Assembly: GCA_035545535.1 (NCBI GenBank) | Contig: DASZYF010000218.1 | Coordinates: 1-5,765 of the forward strand | DNA from: DASZYF01 sp035545535 | GTDB taxonomy: Bacteria; Actinomycetota; Actinomycetes; Mycobacteriales; CAJCIY01 | Direction of reading: 5' to 3' | DNA: 5,765 nt | In this document: one piece after another, positions 1-5,507 of the stretch | Layout of the letters: the number at the start of each line of letters is the position of its first letter | Position numbering within the stretch: position 1 is the first letter of the stretch | The notes under the pieces: generated by a model | The model's database searches: none | The model's input: only the letters and a program-made list of their open reading frames with translations | Told to the model about the DNA's origin: nothing | Position numbers and translations under genes: made by a program

Positions 1-274
1 CGGCCGGCACCACCTCGGCCGGTCCCGGTGCGAGGCAGCCCGCGGCGTCGAGCAGGGCGAGCAGCCGGGAGGCGGCCACGCGATCGGCCGGGTCGGGCGC
101 GGCCTGCTCCAGCGCGGCGAGCGCGGTCGCCCCGCCGTCGAGCTGGGACAGCAGCGCTCCGGTCGGCGGGGTCAGGCCGCCGACGACGAGGGCGTGCCGC
201 GGGTCGAGGCCGAGCTGCAGCGTCTCGGCGTCGCGCCACACGCGGCGCAGGGCGGGCAGCAGCAGCGGGAGCAC
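1..274 (-). CDS. N-terminal part of a ThiF/E1-like or cyclodehydratase-like actinobacterial protein (cut by window edge)
   Basis: About 91 codons are present; the rest lies beyond the left edge. Read from a GTG at 274, the protein begins VLPLLLPALRRVWRDAETLQ and continues with a GLDPRHALVVGGL segment, then an Ala/Leu-rich helical stretch (QLDGGATALAALEQA, RLLALLDAAG). The opening 'PALRRVWRDAETLQLGLDP' resembles the N-terminal region of actinobacterial proteins annotated as ThiF-family adenylyltransferases or TOMM leader-peptide-binding/cyclodehydratase-like proteins. The adenylation domain would lie outside the window, so no catalytic residue can be checked. The GTG at 274 was chosen because no ATG, GTG or TTG was found in frame for some distance upstream and because the similarity begins there. 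It has no good ribosome-binding site. It follows the DUF5679 gene on the same strand with a 135-bp gap. The reading frame is well supported by codon use; the family call is from memory and moderate. Confidence 0.55.
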   Translation of the reverse strand, partial: MLPLLLPALRRVWRDAETLQLGLDPRHALVVGGLTPPTGALLSQLDGGATALAALEQAAPDPADRVAASRLLALLDAAGCLAPGPAEVVPA

Positions 275-293
275 GCGCGCACTCTGGCATCCC

Positions 294-314
294 GCGCGAT
301 GGCGGGGATCGCGC
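294..314. repeat. 7-bp inverted repeat in the leader of the ThiF-like gene
   Basis: GCGCGAT (294-300) and ATCGCGC (308-314) are perfect reverse complements around a 7-base loop. In the leftward transcript the hairpin ends about 20 nt before the GTG start at 274. A 12-bp perfect palindrome, GCCGGGCCCGGC, lies close by at 336-347. Together they occupy the 135-bp gap between the DUF5679 stop and the ThiF-like start. They could be a weak terminator for DUF5679, a regulator binding site, or chance in GC-rich DNA. There is no T tract. Confidence 0.35.
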
Positions 315-409
315 TGTCCACAGCCTGGCGCACCGGCCGGGCCCGGCATCGCCGCGCGGGACGGGGCCGGGGTCGTGCAGGAGCGGGGCTCCGGTGCTGC
401 GGTGGGGCG

Positions 410-562
410 CTAGGCCTTCGGCAGGAAGACCGTCATGTTGGTGCCGCAGACCGGGCACTGACCCTTGGCCATGCGCCGACCCTTGTCGTTGGTCGACACC
501 TCGCCGGAGAAGTCACGCTTGGTCTTGCACTTCACGCAGTAGCCGTTCAGCTGCTCGGCCAT
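410..562 (-). CDS. DUF5679 family small zinc-ribbon protein
   Basis: A 50-residue protein starting MAEQLNGYCVKCKTKRDF and ending NMTVFLPKA. Two CxxC pairs are visible, C9-V-K-C12 and C36-P-V-C39-G, separated by a charged loop of 23 residues; this is the layout of a zinc ribbon. Length, the NGYCVKCK start and the GRRMAKGQCPVCGT segment match the actinobacterial DUF5679 family, which has no established biochemical role. Similar knuckles occur in nucleic-acid-binding proteins, so a role with DNA, RNA or ribosomes is possible but only inferred. The start at 562 is well fixed: AGGAGG (567-572 on the complement) precedes the ATG by four bases. A longer reading of the same frame, beginning near 685, would run back over the kinase stop and is rejected. 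It lies 55 bp downstream of the kinase and 135 bp upstream of the ThiF-like gene, all on one strand. Confidence 0.93.
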   Translation of the reverse strand: MAEQLNGYCVKCKTKRDFSGEVSTNDKGRRMAKGQCPVCGTNMTVFLPKA

Positions 563-583
563 GAGGCCTCCTGCACCTTCGGC

Positions 584-602
584 GGCCGGGTGGACCCTGG
601 CC
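584..602 (-). terminator. Possible hairpin between kinase and DUF5679 genes
   Basis: GGCCGGG (584-590) pairs with CCCTGGCC (595-602), with one bulged base (598) and a 4-base loop (TGGA). It begins 16 bp beyond the kinase stop codon in the leftward transcript and lies just upstream of the DUF5679 ribosome-binding site. It could be a weak terminator or attenuator partly separating the two genes. There is no run of U residues, so intrinsic termination is not assured. Confidence 0.35.
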
Positions 603-617
603 GGTCGAGGTTCAACG

Positions 618-3113
618 CTAGCCGCTGGCCCCGTCCGCACCCGGCAAAGAGGCGTCCGGCGTGGCGGAAGAAGTTGCAGATGCAACGGATACGGGGTCGG
701 CGGCGGCTTCCAGCTGGCCGGCGAGGCGCGGGTTGGGGAACGGCGGGCGCCCGTAGCGGCGGGTCGGCCAGGACGGGCCGGACTCCTCGTGCGCGTCGTC
801 GTCGGCCGCCAGCGGCAGCGCGAACGTGAACGTCGAGCCCACGCCGTAGGCGGAGGTGAGCGTGAGCCGACCGCCCATCGCCTCGGCGAGCTGCCGCGCG
901 ATGTAGAGCCCGAGCCCGGTGCCGCTGGTGGTCATGCGCAGCGGGTCCTCGACGCGGTGGAACTTCTCGAACACCGCCTCGAGCTGGTCGGCGGGGATGC
1001 CCCGGCCGCGGTCGGTGACTGACAGGCGGGCCGTCGCACCCTCGGCGCGCACGACCACGAACACCTGCGCCTCGCTGGGCGAGTACTTGAGCGCGTTCGA
1101 CACGAGGTTCGACGCGACCTGGACGACGCGCACGGGGTCGCAGCGCACGGGGATGGTCGTGTCCGGGATGTCCAGCACGAGGCGGGACGCCTCGACGGCG
1201 AAGTCGCCGCACGACTTGCGGGTGAGCGCGGCGAGGTCGCCGACCGACATCTGCACCGTCGATGCCGGCACGGCCACGCGCGAGGCGAGCAGCACGTCCT
1301 CGACGATGCGGGTGAGGTGCGCGACACGGTCGTTCACGACATCGAGCGCGTCGCGGCGCTTCTCGGGCGTCATCTCCTCGCCCTTGCGGCGCAGCAGGTC
1401 GACGTAGCCCTTGATCGGGGTCAGTGGCGAGCGCAGCTCGTGCGAGACGGTCGCGATGAAGTCCTGCTTCAGGCGGTCGACCGCGCGCTCACGCGTGACG
1501 TCGTGCACGAGCACGACGTCACGCAGGAGCACGGGTTCGAACGTGTCGCGCGCTTCGTCGAAGACGGCCGCGTGCGCCCAGCGGACGAGGCGCTGCTCGC
1601 CGTCGGGGCGGGTGAGCGTGGTCTCGACCGTGACGCGGGGCTCGGCAGGGGTGAGGAGGTCCCAGCCCGCGCGCAGCGCATCGATGCGGCGGTTCTTGGC
1701 ATCGCTCGCGACCACGAGGTCGGACACCCGACGGCCGATGGCGCCGGACTCGCCGATGCCGGTGATCGCCTCCATGGCGGGGCTCCACAGGGTGACCGCG
1801 CCCTCGCCGTCGACGACGACGATGCCGTCGCTCGAGTGCTCGACGACGACCTTCAGCTTGCCGGTCTCCTCGACCACGCGGGACAGGTGCTCGGCGCCGC
1901 GGAGCGCCACCGCGAGCGCGGAGGCGAGCGGACCGATGAGCGTCTCCTCGGCGGGGCCGAGCACGGCGGTGGTCGGTCGGGTGCCGATGATGGAGGTGAG
2001 CGACAGTCGGCGCCGCGGCACGACCGGCTCGGTCAGCGCGACCACGCCGAGGCGGCGGCCGTCGGCGTCGAGCGGGGTGACGAGGACCCGCGCCGTGCCC
2101 TCGCCGATGGCCACCGACTCGAGCAGCGTGGTGCCCTCGACGGTGGCGAGCAGCATGCGCTCGGGCGGCATCGCCGCGCGGACGCCCACGCCGCTCTCGT
2201 CGGCGATGACCACGGTCTCCTCGCGGCCCGCGGACTCGAGGACGACGAACGCGGTGCCCGCGTGGAACGCCTCGCGGAGGAAGCCGAGGAAGCTCGTGAC
2301 GAGGTCCTCCACGTCGAGCGACATGGCCAGCGTGTGCGACAGCGCGAGCAGCTGCGCCGAGCGCAGGCGCTGGTCGCCTTCCTGCGCGACCGCGCCGTAC
2401 GCGTAGGTCAGCGCGGCGGCCGGCAGGAGCGCGAACGGCAGCAGCAGCGGCGACGAGTGCGACACCGCGACGGCGGTGGAACCGATGGCGGCGGTGCTCA
2501 CCGCGGCGACGAGCGTCAGGCGGTAGCCGCTGCGCAGGGTCCCCCCGAGGGGGATGCCGGACACGGCGCGCAGCACGACGGCGAGGAAGACCAGCTCGAT
2601 GCCGGCGAACAGCATCGCGCCGATGAGCAGGCCGCCGACGGTCCCGCCGGAGAAGCCGCCGCTGTGGTCCGACAGGCCGGCGATGACGCCGACGACCGAG
2701 CAGATCGCGAGCGCGCTCGAGCCGAAGGTGAACAGGATCTTGGCCGCGGGGCGGCGGGCCAGCGCGCCGGCGACGAGCAGCCCGCCGAGCAGGACGAGCA
2801 CCGCCTCACGGGGGCGCAGCAGCAGAGCGTCGGCCAGGGCCGCCGCCTCGACGAGCGTCAGCTCCTCGCGGGCCTCGCCCTGCCGCAGCCGCACCGCGGT
2901 GAGCTCGCCGGCGATCGTCGCGGTGAGCAGGACCAGCAGCAGCCACCCGTGGCCGAGCGCCACCGAGATCGCGGGCTTGGCTTCGCCGCGGTCGAAGATC
3001 TGGGTGGCGGCGACCGCGGCGGCGCCCGCGACGGCCGTGACGAAGACGACGAGCGACAGCGGCGAGGGCCTGCGCCGGCGCCGCACGGCGACTGCCGGGC
3101 TCGCGTAGGTCAC
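618..3113 (-). CDS. Membrane-bound sensor histidine kinase (about 7 TM, GAF-like, PAS, HisKA, HATPase)
   Basis: An 831-residue sensor kinase that would autophosphorylate a histidine using ATP and pass phosphate to a response regulator. After a short Arg-rich N-terminus (residues 11-15) come about seven hydrophobic segments near residues 19-38, 55-74, 91-119, 125-147, 159-184, 198-218 and 221-241. A GAF-like region follows at about 250-410, then a PAS domain at about 418-540 (VVEHSSDGIVVVDGEGAVTL). The HisKA dimerisation helix carries phospho-acceptor H558 in DFIATVSHELRSPLTPIKGY. The ATPase domain shows an N box (NLVSNALKYS, residues 669-678), G1 box (DRGRGIP, from 701), F box (EKFHR) and G2 box (GTGLGLYIA, from 731), so it looks catalytically complete. 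A tail of about 60 residues after 770 is acidic, then Pro/Ala/Ser-rich, and probably disordered. The start is GTG at 3113, with GGAG four bases upstream. No regulator gene is adjacent, so partner and signal are unknown. Confidence 0.95.
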   Translation of the reverse strand: MTYASPAVAVRRRRRPSPLSLVVFVTAVAGAAAVAATQIFDRGEAKPAISVALGHGWLLLVLLTATIAGELTAVRLRQGEAREELTLVEAAALADALLLRPREAVLVLLGGLLVAGALARRPAAKILFTFGSSALAICSVVGVIAGLSDHSGGFSGGTVGGLLIGAMLFAGIELVFLAVVLRAVSGIPLGGTLRSGYRLTLVAAVSTAAIGSTAVAVSHSSPLLLPFALLPAAALTYAYGAVAQEGDQRLRSAQLLALSHTLAMSLDVEDLVTSFLGFLREAFHAGTAFVVLESAGREETVVIADESGVGVRAAMPPERMLLATVEGTTLLESVAIGEGTARVLVTPLDADGRRLGVVALTEPVVPRRRLSLTSIIGTRPTTAVLGPAEETLIGPLASALAVALRGAEHLSRVVEETGKLKVVVEHSSDGIVVVDGEGAVTLWSPAMEAITGIGESGAIGRRVSDLVVASDAKNRRIDALRAGWDLLTPAEPRVTVETTLTRPDGEQRLVRWAHAAVFDEARDTFEPVLLRDVVLVHDVTRERAVDRLKQDFIATVSHELRSPLTPIKGYVDLLRRKGEEMTPEKRRDALDVVNDRVAHLTRIVEDVLLASRVAVPASTVQMSVGDLAALTRKSCGDFAVEASRLVLDIPDTTIPVRCDPVRVVQVASNLVSNALKYSPSEAQVFVVVRAEGATARLSVTDRGRGIPADQLEAVFEKFHRVEDPLRMTTSGTGLGLYIARQLAEAMGGRLTLTSAYGVGSTFTFALPLAADDDAHEESGPSWPTRRYGRPPFPNPRLAGQLEAAADPVSVASATSSATPDASLPGADGASG

Positions 3114-3263
3114 GGTGCTCCGCTCGGTCCAGTCCGGGTCCGCGTTCGGGTGATGGGCGTGTCTCTCAGGGTGTCGGCAGGTCGGGCGCCTGAGTGGAGT
3201 CCTGTCCGGACCGGTTCGCCCCGTCCGTGCGCATCACCGCACAGGCGGGCGGCCGCGTGCTGA

Positions 3264-3285
3264 CGGGCGGGTAGCGTCCCGCCCG
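3264..3285. repeat. 8-bp perfect inverted repeat in the divergent intergenic region
   Basis: CGGGCGGG (3264-3271) and CCCGCCCG (3278-3285) are perfect reverse complements around TAGCGT. The dyad lies in the 252-bp region (3114-3365) between the leftward kinase and the rightward crotonase, about 80 bp upstream of the crotonase start and 150 bp upstream of the kinase start. TAGCGT fits the TANNNT pattern of a -10 element, but no matching -35 lies at usual spacing. The same region holds two copies of the palindrome GTCCGGAC (3204-3211, 3295-3302). The dyads could be operators for the divergent genes or stem-loops. No promoter could be assigned with confidence. Confidence 0.4.
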
Positions 3286-3353
3286 GACGAGCGGGTCCGG
3301 ACGGGTGGTCCGGGCCGCCGTGCGCGGATCAGCAGCGAGTGGATCAGCGAGCG

Positions 3354-3359
3354 AAGGAG
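3354..3359 (+). promoter_or_regulatory. Ribosome-binding site fixing the crotonase start
   Basis: AAGGAG sits six bases before the GTG at 3366. This decides between that GTG and an in-frame ATG at 3339, which would add nine residues (MDQRAKEPG) that overlap the ribosome-binding site and do not look like a crotonase N-terminus. Confidence 0.8.
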
Positions 3360-3365
3360 CCTGGC

Positions 3366-4157
3366 GTGGCGGACGTCCTGCGGGTGGAGCGGCCCTCCGA
3401 GGGTGTCGTGCTGCTCACCCTGGCCCTGCCGGACCGGCGCAACGCGATGACCGAGGAGCTCACCGCGGCCTGGACCGCGACGGTCGCCGACCTCAAGCAG
3501 GACCGCAGCGTGCGCTCCGTCGTGGTCACCGGCGAGGGCCGCGCGTTCTGCGCCGGTGGCGACCTGTCCTGGATCGATGCGGGCGCGAGCACGCTCGACG
3601 TCGGCGGCCTGCGGGACCGGATGCTCGCCTTCTACCGGGCCTGGCTCTCGGTCCGCGACCTCGAGGTGCCCGTGCTGGCGGCCGTCAACGGCCCGGCGGT
3701 CGGCGCCGGCCTGTGCCTCGCGCTCGCCTGCGACCTGCGCTACGCGGGGGAGAGCGCCCGGCTCTCGGCCCCGTTCACCGCGCTGGGCATCCACCCGGGC
3801 ATGGCGGCGACCTATCTGCTCGTCGAGGCGTGCGGCATGGTCGTCGCGCGCGACCTGCTCTACACCGGCCGCGTCGTGCACGCCGCGGAGGCGAAGCAGC
3901 TCGGGCTCGTCAACGACGTGTTCCCCGACGGCTCGCTCGTGACCGACGTGCTCGCCGTCGCCGAGCGCATCGCCGCCACGGCGCCGATGGCCACGCGCCT
4001 GCTCAAGGCCGGCCTCGCGCGCGGCACGGCGGGCTCCATCGACGACGCGCTCGCGTGGGAGGGCCTCGCGCAGCCGGTCACGATGCTGTCGGAGGACAAG
4101 GCCGAGGCGAGCGCTGCGATGGCGGCGAAGCGGCCGCCGGTCTTCACGGGCCGGTAG
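3366..4157 (+). CDS. Crotonase-fold enoyl-CoA hydratase/isomerase family protein lacking both classical catalytic glutamates
   Basis: A 263-residue single-domain crotonase-superfamily protein, normal length for the family. Crotonases bind acyl-CoA thioesters and stabilise an enolate with two backbone NH groups. The CoA/oxyanion segment RAFCAGGDLSW (residues 59-69, A63 as first oxyanion NH donor) and NGPAVGAG (108-115, A114 as second) are both present, as are LRYAGESARLSAP and the C-terminal AKQLGLV motif (176-182). In an ungapped alignment made by eye to rat mitochondrial enoyl-CoA hydratase, Glu144 corresponds to C117 and Glu164 to F137. Ordinary hydration of enoyl-CoA is therefore doubtful; isomerase, hydrolase, lyase or other acyl-CoA chemistry is possible. 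The segment FTALGIHPGMAATYLL is typical of a subgroup of actinobacterial and proteobacterial crotonases annotated only as 'enoyl-CoA hydratase/isomerase'. It stands alone, divergent from the kinase and followed by a hairpin. No acyl-CoA genes are nearby to suggest a pathway. Confidence 0.93.
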   Translation: MADVLRVERPSEGVVLLTLALPDRRNAMTEELTAAWTATVADLKQDRSVRSVVVTGEGRAFCAGGDLSWIDAGASTLDVGGLRDRMLAFYRAWLSVRDLEVPVLAAVNGPAVGAGLCLALACDLRYAGESARLSAPFTALGIHPGMAATYLLVEACGMVVARDLLYTGRVVHAAEAKQLGLVNDVFPDGSLVTDVLAVAERIAATAPMATRLLKAGLARGTAGSIDDALAWEGLAQPVTMLSEDKAEASAAMAAKRPPVFTGR

Positions 4158-4210
4158 CGCGCACAGGTCGCGACCGCACAACGAGACGCCGGCCGACCAG
4201 GAGTCCGGCA

Positions 4211-4250
4211 TCCCGGACCCTGAACGCGGACCGGAGGAGCGGGTCCGGGA
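4211..4250 (+). terminator. Stem-loop downstream of the crotonase gene
   Basis: TCCCGGACCC (4211-4220) and GGGTCCGGGA (4241-4250) form a perfect 10-bp stem with a 20-base loop, 53 bases after the crotonase stop. The 3' arm can instead form a shorter 6-bp stem with CGGACC (4227-4232), so two exclusive folds exist. It is a plausible terminator of the GC-rich, U-poor kind common in actinobacteria. No U tract follows. Confidence 0.5.
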
Positions 4251-4259
4251 AGAGCGAAA

Positions 4260-4321
4260 CCCCCGGCTCGTGCGGCGCCGCTCGGCTTCCCCTTCCGAGC
4301 GGAACCACCGGTGTCCGGGGG
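4260..4321 (+). other. Nested stem-loop element in the crotonase-peptidase gap
   Basis: An outer 7-bp stem (CCCCCGG 4260-4266 with CCGGGGG 4315-4321) encloses a perfect 8-bp hairpin (CCGCTCGG 4278-4285 with CCGAGCGG 4295-4302, loop CTTCCCCTT). A small hairpin, CGTCG-CGGG-CGACG, follows at 4325-4338. This lies in a 381-bp stretch (4158-4538) without a convincing gene, immediately after the stem-loop at 4211-4250. It may be a second terminator, a structured leader for the downstream peptidase, or a small RNA. I do not recognise a known riboswitch class. Confidence 0.35.
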
Positions 4322-4383
4322 CTTCGTCGCGGGCGACGTTAGGGGGGTCGGGGGAGCCGCGTCAAACCCGGATGTGCACAGGG

Positions 4384-4532
4384 TGTGGGCAACGCTGTGG
4401 ACGGCGTGGGGACAGTGCGGTGTGTCGCTGTGGACCGGCAGCGATCGCTGTGGACGCCGTGTGATGAGGTTCACCGAACAACGCGCTGACCTGCACAGAT
4501 GTGACGCGCCCGTGTGCCCAGGGTGTGGATGC
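4384..4532 (+). promoter_or_regulatory. Cluster of TGTGG motifs resembling degenerate DnaA boxes
   Basis: Five same-strand motifs of the form TGTGGnnnn are seen: TGTGGGCAA (4384), TGTGGACGG (4396), TGTGGACCG (4429), TGTGGACGC (4449) and TGTGGATGC (4524). The 10-mer CGCTGTGGAC occurs three times (4393, 4426, 4446). The reverse complement of an actinobacterial DnaA box is close to TGTGGA(C/T)AA, so these share the first six to seven positions but mostly miss the last two. They occupy the likely leader/promoter region of the peptidase gene. DnaA or another regulator could bind here; degenerate GT-rich repetition is the alternative. Confidence 0.35.
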
Positions 4533-4538
4533 GAAGAA

Positions 4539-5285
4539 ATGTCGGCGTGGCGGCTTACCGTCGCTGTCGTGGGTGAGCCTGTTGTGGAGGTCGAGGGTTT
4601 CGCGGACGGCCGCGAGATCGTCGCCGGGACCGATCTCGCGACCGTCGAGGTGCGCCGCAGCACGCGTCGCCGCCGCTCGGTGTCGGCCTATCGCGACGGC
4701 GACCGCACCATCGTGCTGCTGCCCGCGCGCCTGTCCCGGCGCGAGGAGCGCCGGTGGGTCGAGGCGATGCTCGAGCGCCTCGCCGCGCAGGAGGCGAAGC
4801 GCCGGCCGACGGACGCACAGCTGCACGCGCGGGCGGTCCGGCTCGCCGACCGGTGGCTCGGCCCGGGTCCGCGGCCCGCGAGCGTCACCTGGTCCACGCG
4901 CCAGGGGCACCGGTTCGGCTCGTGCACGGTCGAGGACCGCACCATCCGGGTCTCGGCGCGGCTCAAGGACGCGCCCGACTACGTGATCGACACCGTGCTC
5001 GTGCACGAGCTCGCGCACCTCGTCCAGCCGTCGCACAACGCGCACTTCCACGCGCTCACCGCCGCCCACCCCGACCACGAGCGCGGCAACGCGTGGCTCG
5101 AGGGCTTCGCGGCCGGCGAGGCGGCCGCCCGCCGGTCGGCACCGGTCGGCGGGTTCGACCACGACGAAGCGGACGACCAGGAGGGCGACCAGGAGCTCGT
5201 GCAGGTGGGCACCGTCCCGCCGCCCGCGCAGCCCGTGCGCCGTTCGCGCCCGGCCCCGCAGCTCGACCTCACCCTCTTCGACTGA
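4539..5285 (+). CDS. YgjP/SprT-like (DUF45) zinc metallopeptidase with C-terminal sliding-clamp-binding motif
   Basis: A 248-residue protein from ATG 4539. The conserved core starts near residue 36 (VEVRRSTRRRRSVSAYRDGD), typical of actinobacterial YgjP-like (DUF45/'M48 family') metallopeptidases. RFGSC (125-129) is the family's RWGSC motif. HELAHLVQPSH supplies zinc ligands H156, H160 and H166 and catalytic E157. This HExxH-x5-H pattern is shared with WLM and SprT-type zincins, some of which cleave DNA-protein crosslinks. No signal peptide or membrane segment is seen, so it is probably cytoplasmic. From about residue 200 the protein is Asp/Glu/Pro-rich and likely disordered, ending in QLDLTLFD (241-248), which fits the hexapeptide QLxLxL(F) for DnaN binding. 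The start is uncertain: no strong ribosome-binding site precedes 4539, and codons up to about 4600 are less GC-biased. In-frame GTGs at 4569 and 4584 are alternatives; one at 4650 would be minimal. It converges on the DUF2342-type protease. Confidence 0.9.
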   Translation: MSAWRLTVAVVGEPVVEVEGFADGREIVAGTDLATVEVRRSTRRRRSVSAYRDGDRTIVLLPARLSRREERRWVEAMLERLAAQEAKRRPTDAQLHARAVRLADRWLGPGPRPASVTWSTRQGHRFGSCTVEDRTIRVSARLKDAPDYVIDTVLVHELAHLVQPSHNAHFHALTAAHPDHERGNAWLEGFAAGEAAARRSAPVGGFDHDEADDQEGDQELVQVGTVPPPAQPVRRSRPAPQLDLTLFD

Positions 5286-5290
5286 CCTAC

Positions 5291-5321
5291 CGACGCCGTG
5301 CGCTGACGCGCACGAGCGTCG
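5291..5321 (+). terminator. Strong hairpin immediately after the YgjP-like peptidase gene
   Basis: The arm 5291-5303 (CGACGC-CGTGCGC) pairs with 5308-5321 (GCGCACG-A-GCGTCG) to give 13 base pairs, with one bulged A (5315) and the tetraloop TGAC. It begins five bases after the stop codon ending at 5285. No U tract follows (GAAAGGG), as is common for actinobacterial terminators. It is the best terminator candidate in the window and could act on either strand in this convergent gap. Confidence 0.65.
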
Positions 5322-5381
5322 AAAGGGCGGCGGCCGAGGTGGGTGATGGCTGGACCTGGCGCTCCGCTGCCGGAGGGCGAC

Positions 5382-5501
5382 TCGATCAAGGCGAACCGCA
5401 GTCGATCAAGGACTCGTGGGGGTCCGATCGGCTCGCGGACCAGCACACGTCCTTGATCGACTGCAGACGTCCTTGATCGACTGCAGACGTCCTTGATCGA
5501 C
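5382..5501. repeat. Five-copy, 20-bp-spaced repeat array in two opposed orientations
   Basis: Three tandem copies of the unit ACGTCCTTGATCGACTGCAG begin at 5447, 5467 and 5487; the first two are identical and the third stops after GTCCTTGATCGAC at 5501. Upstream, two copies in the opposite orientation have cores TCGATCAAGG at 5382 and 5402, also exactly 20 bp apart. GCAGTCGATCAAGGAC (5398-5413) is the perfect 16-bp reverse complement of 5449-5464, and the 35-bp centre has its own hairpin (GGTCCG 5421-5426 with CGGACC 5436-5441). The array fills most of the convergent gap and ends six bases beyond the stop of the leftward protease. It could be a bidirectional terminator, a protein-binding array, or a member of a dispersed repeat family. 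Confidence 0.9.
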
Positions 5502-5507
5502 ACGGCG

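Noticed and set aside
28..564. 178-codon rightward frame over the left end
   Set aside because: Arg/Ala/Gly-rich shadow of the ThiF-like and DUF5679 genes on the other strand.
1317..3263. 648-codon open frame on the + strand opposite the kinase
   Set aside because: It is antisense to a kinase with all expected motifs. Its composition (Arg, Asp, Gly, His, Gln, Ala) is that of a GC-rich shadow frame, with no recognisable domain.
3234..4211. 325-codon leftward frame opposite the crotonase
   Set aside because: Shadow frame: low-complexity Arg/Glu/Gly/His composition, and the other strand encodes a clear crotonase.
4384..4532. Chromosomal replication origin
   Set aside because: The boxes are degenerate and few, there is no AT-rich unwinding region, and neither dnaA nor dnaN is adjacent.
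4311..4538. Extension of the peptidase frame upstream to 4311
   Set aside because: The added residues are Trp-, Cys- and Gly-rich with poor codon bias, run across stem-loops and the TGTGG motif cluster, and lie outside the family's conserved region.
4362..5162. 266-codon leftward frame opposite the peptidase
   Set aside because: Antisense to a gene with a complete zinc-binding motif; no domain recognised.
5382..5501. CRISPR array
   Set aside because: Core units are 10-16 bp with 20-bp period, linkers are partly conserved rather than unique, orientations are mixed, and no cas gene is present.
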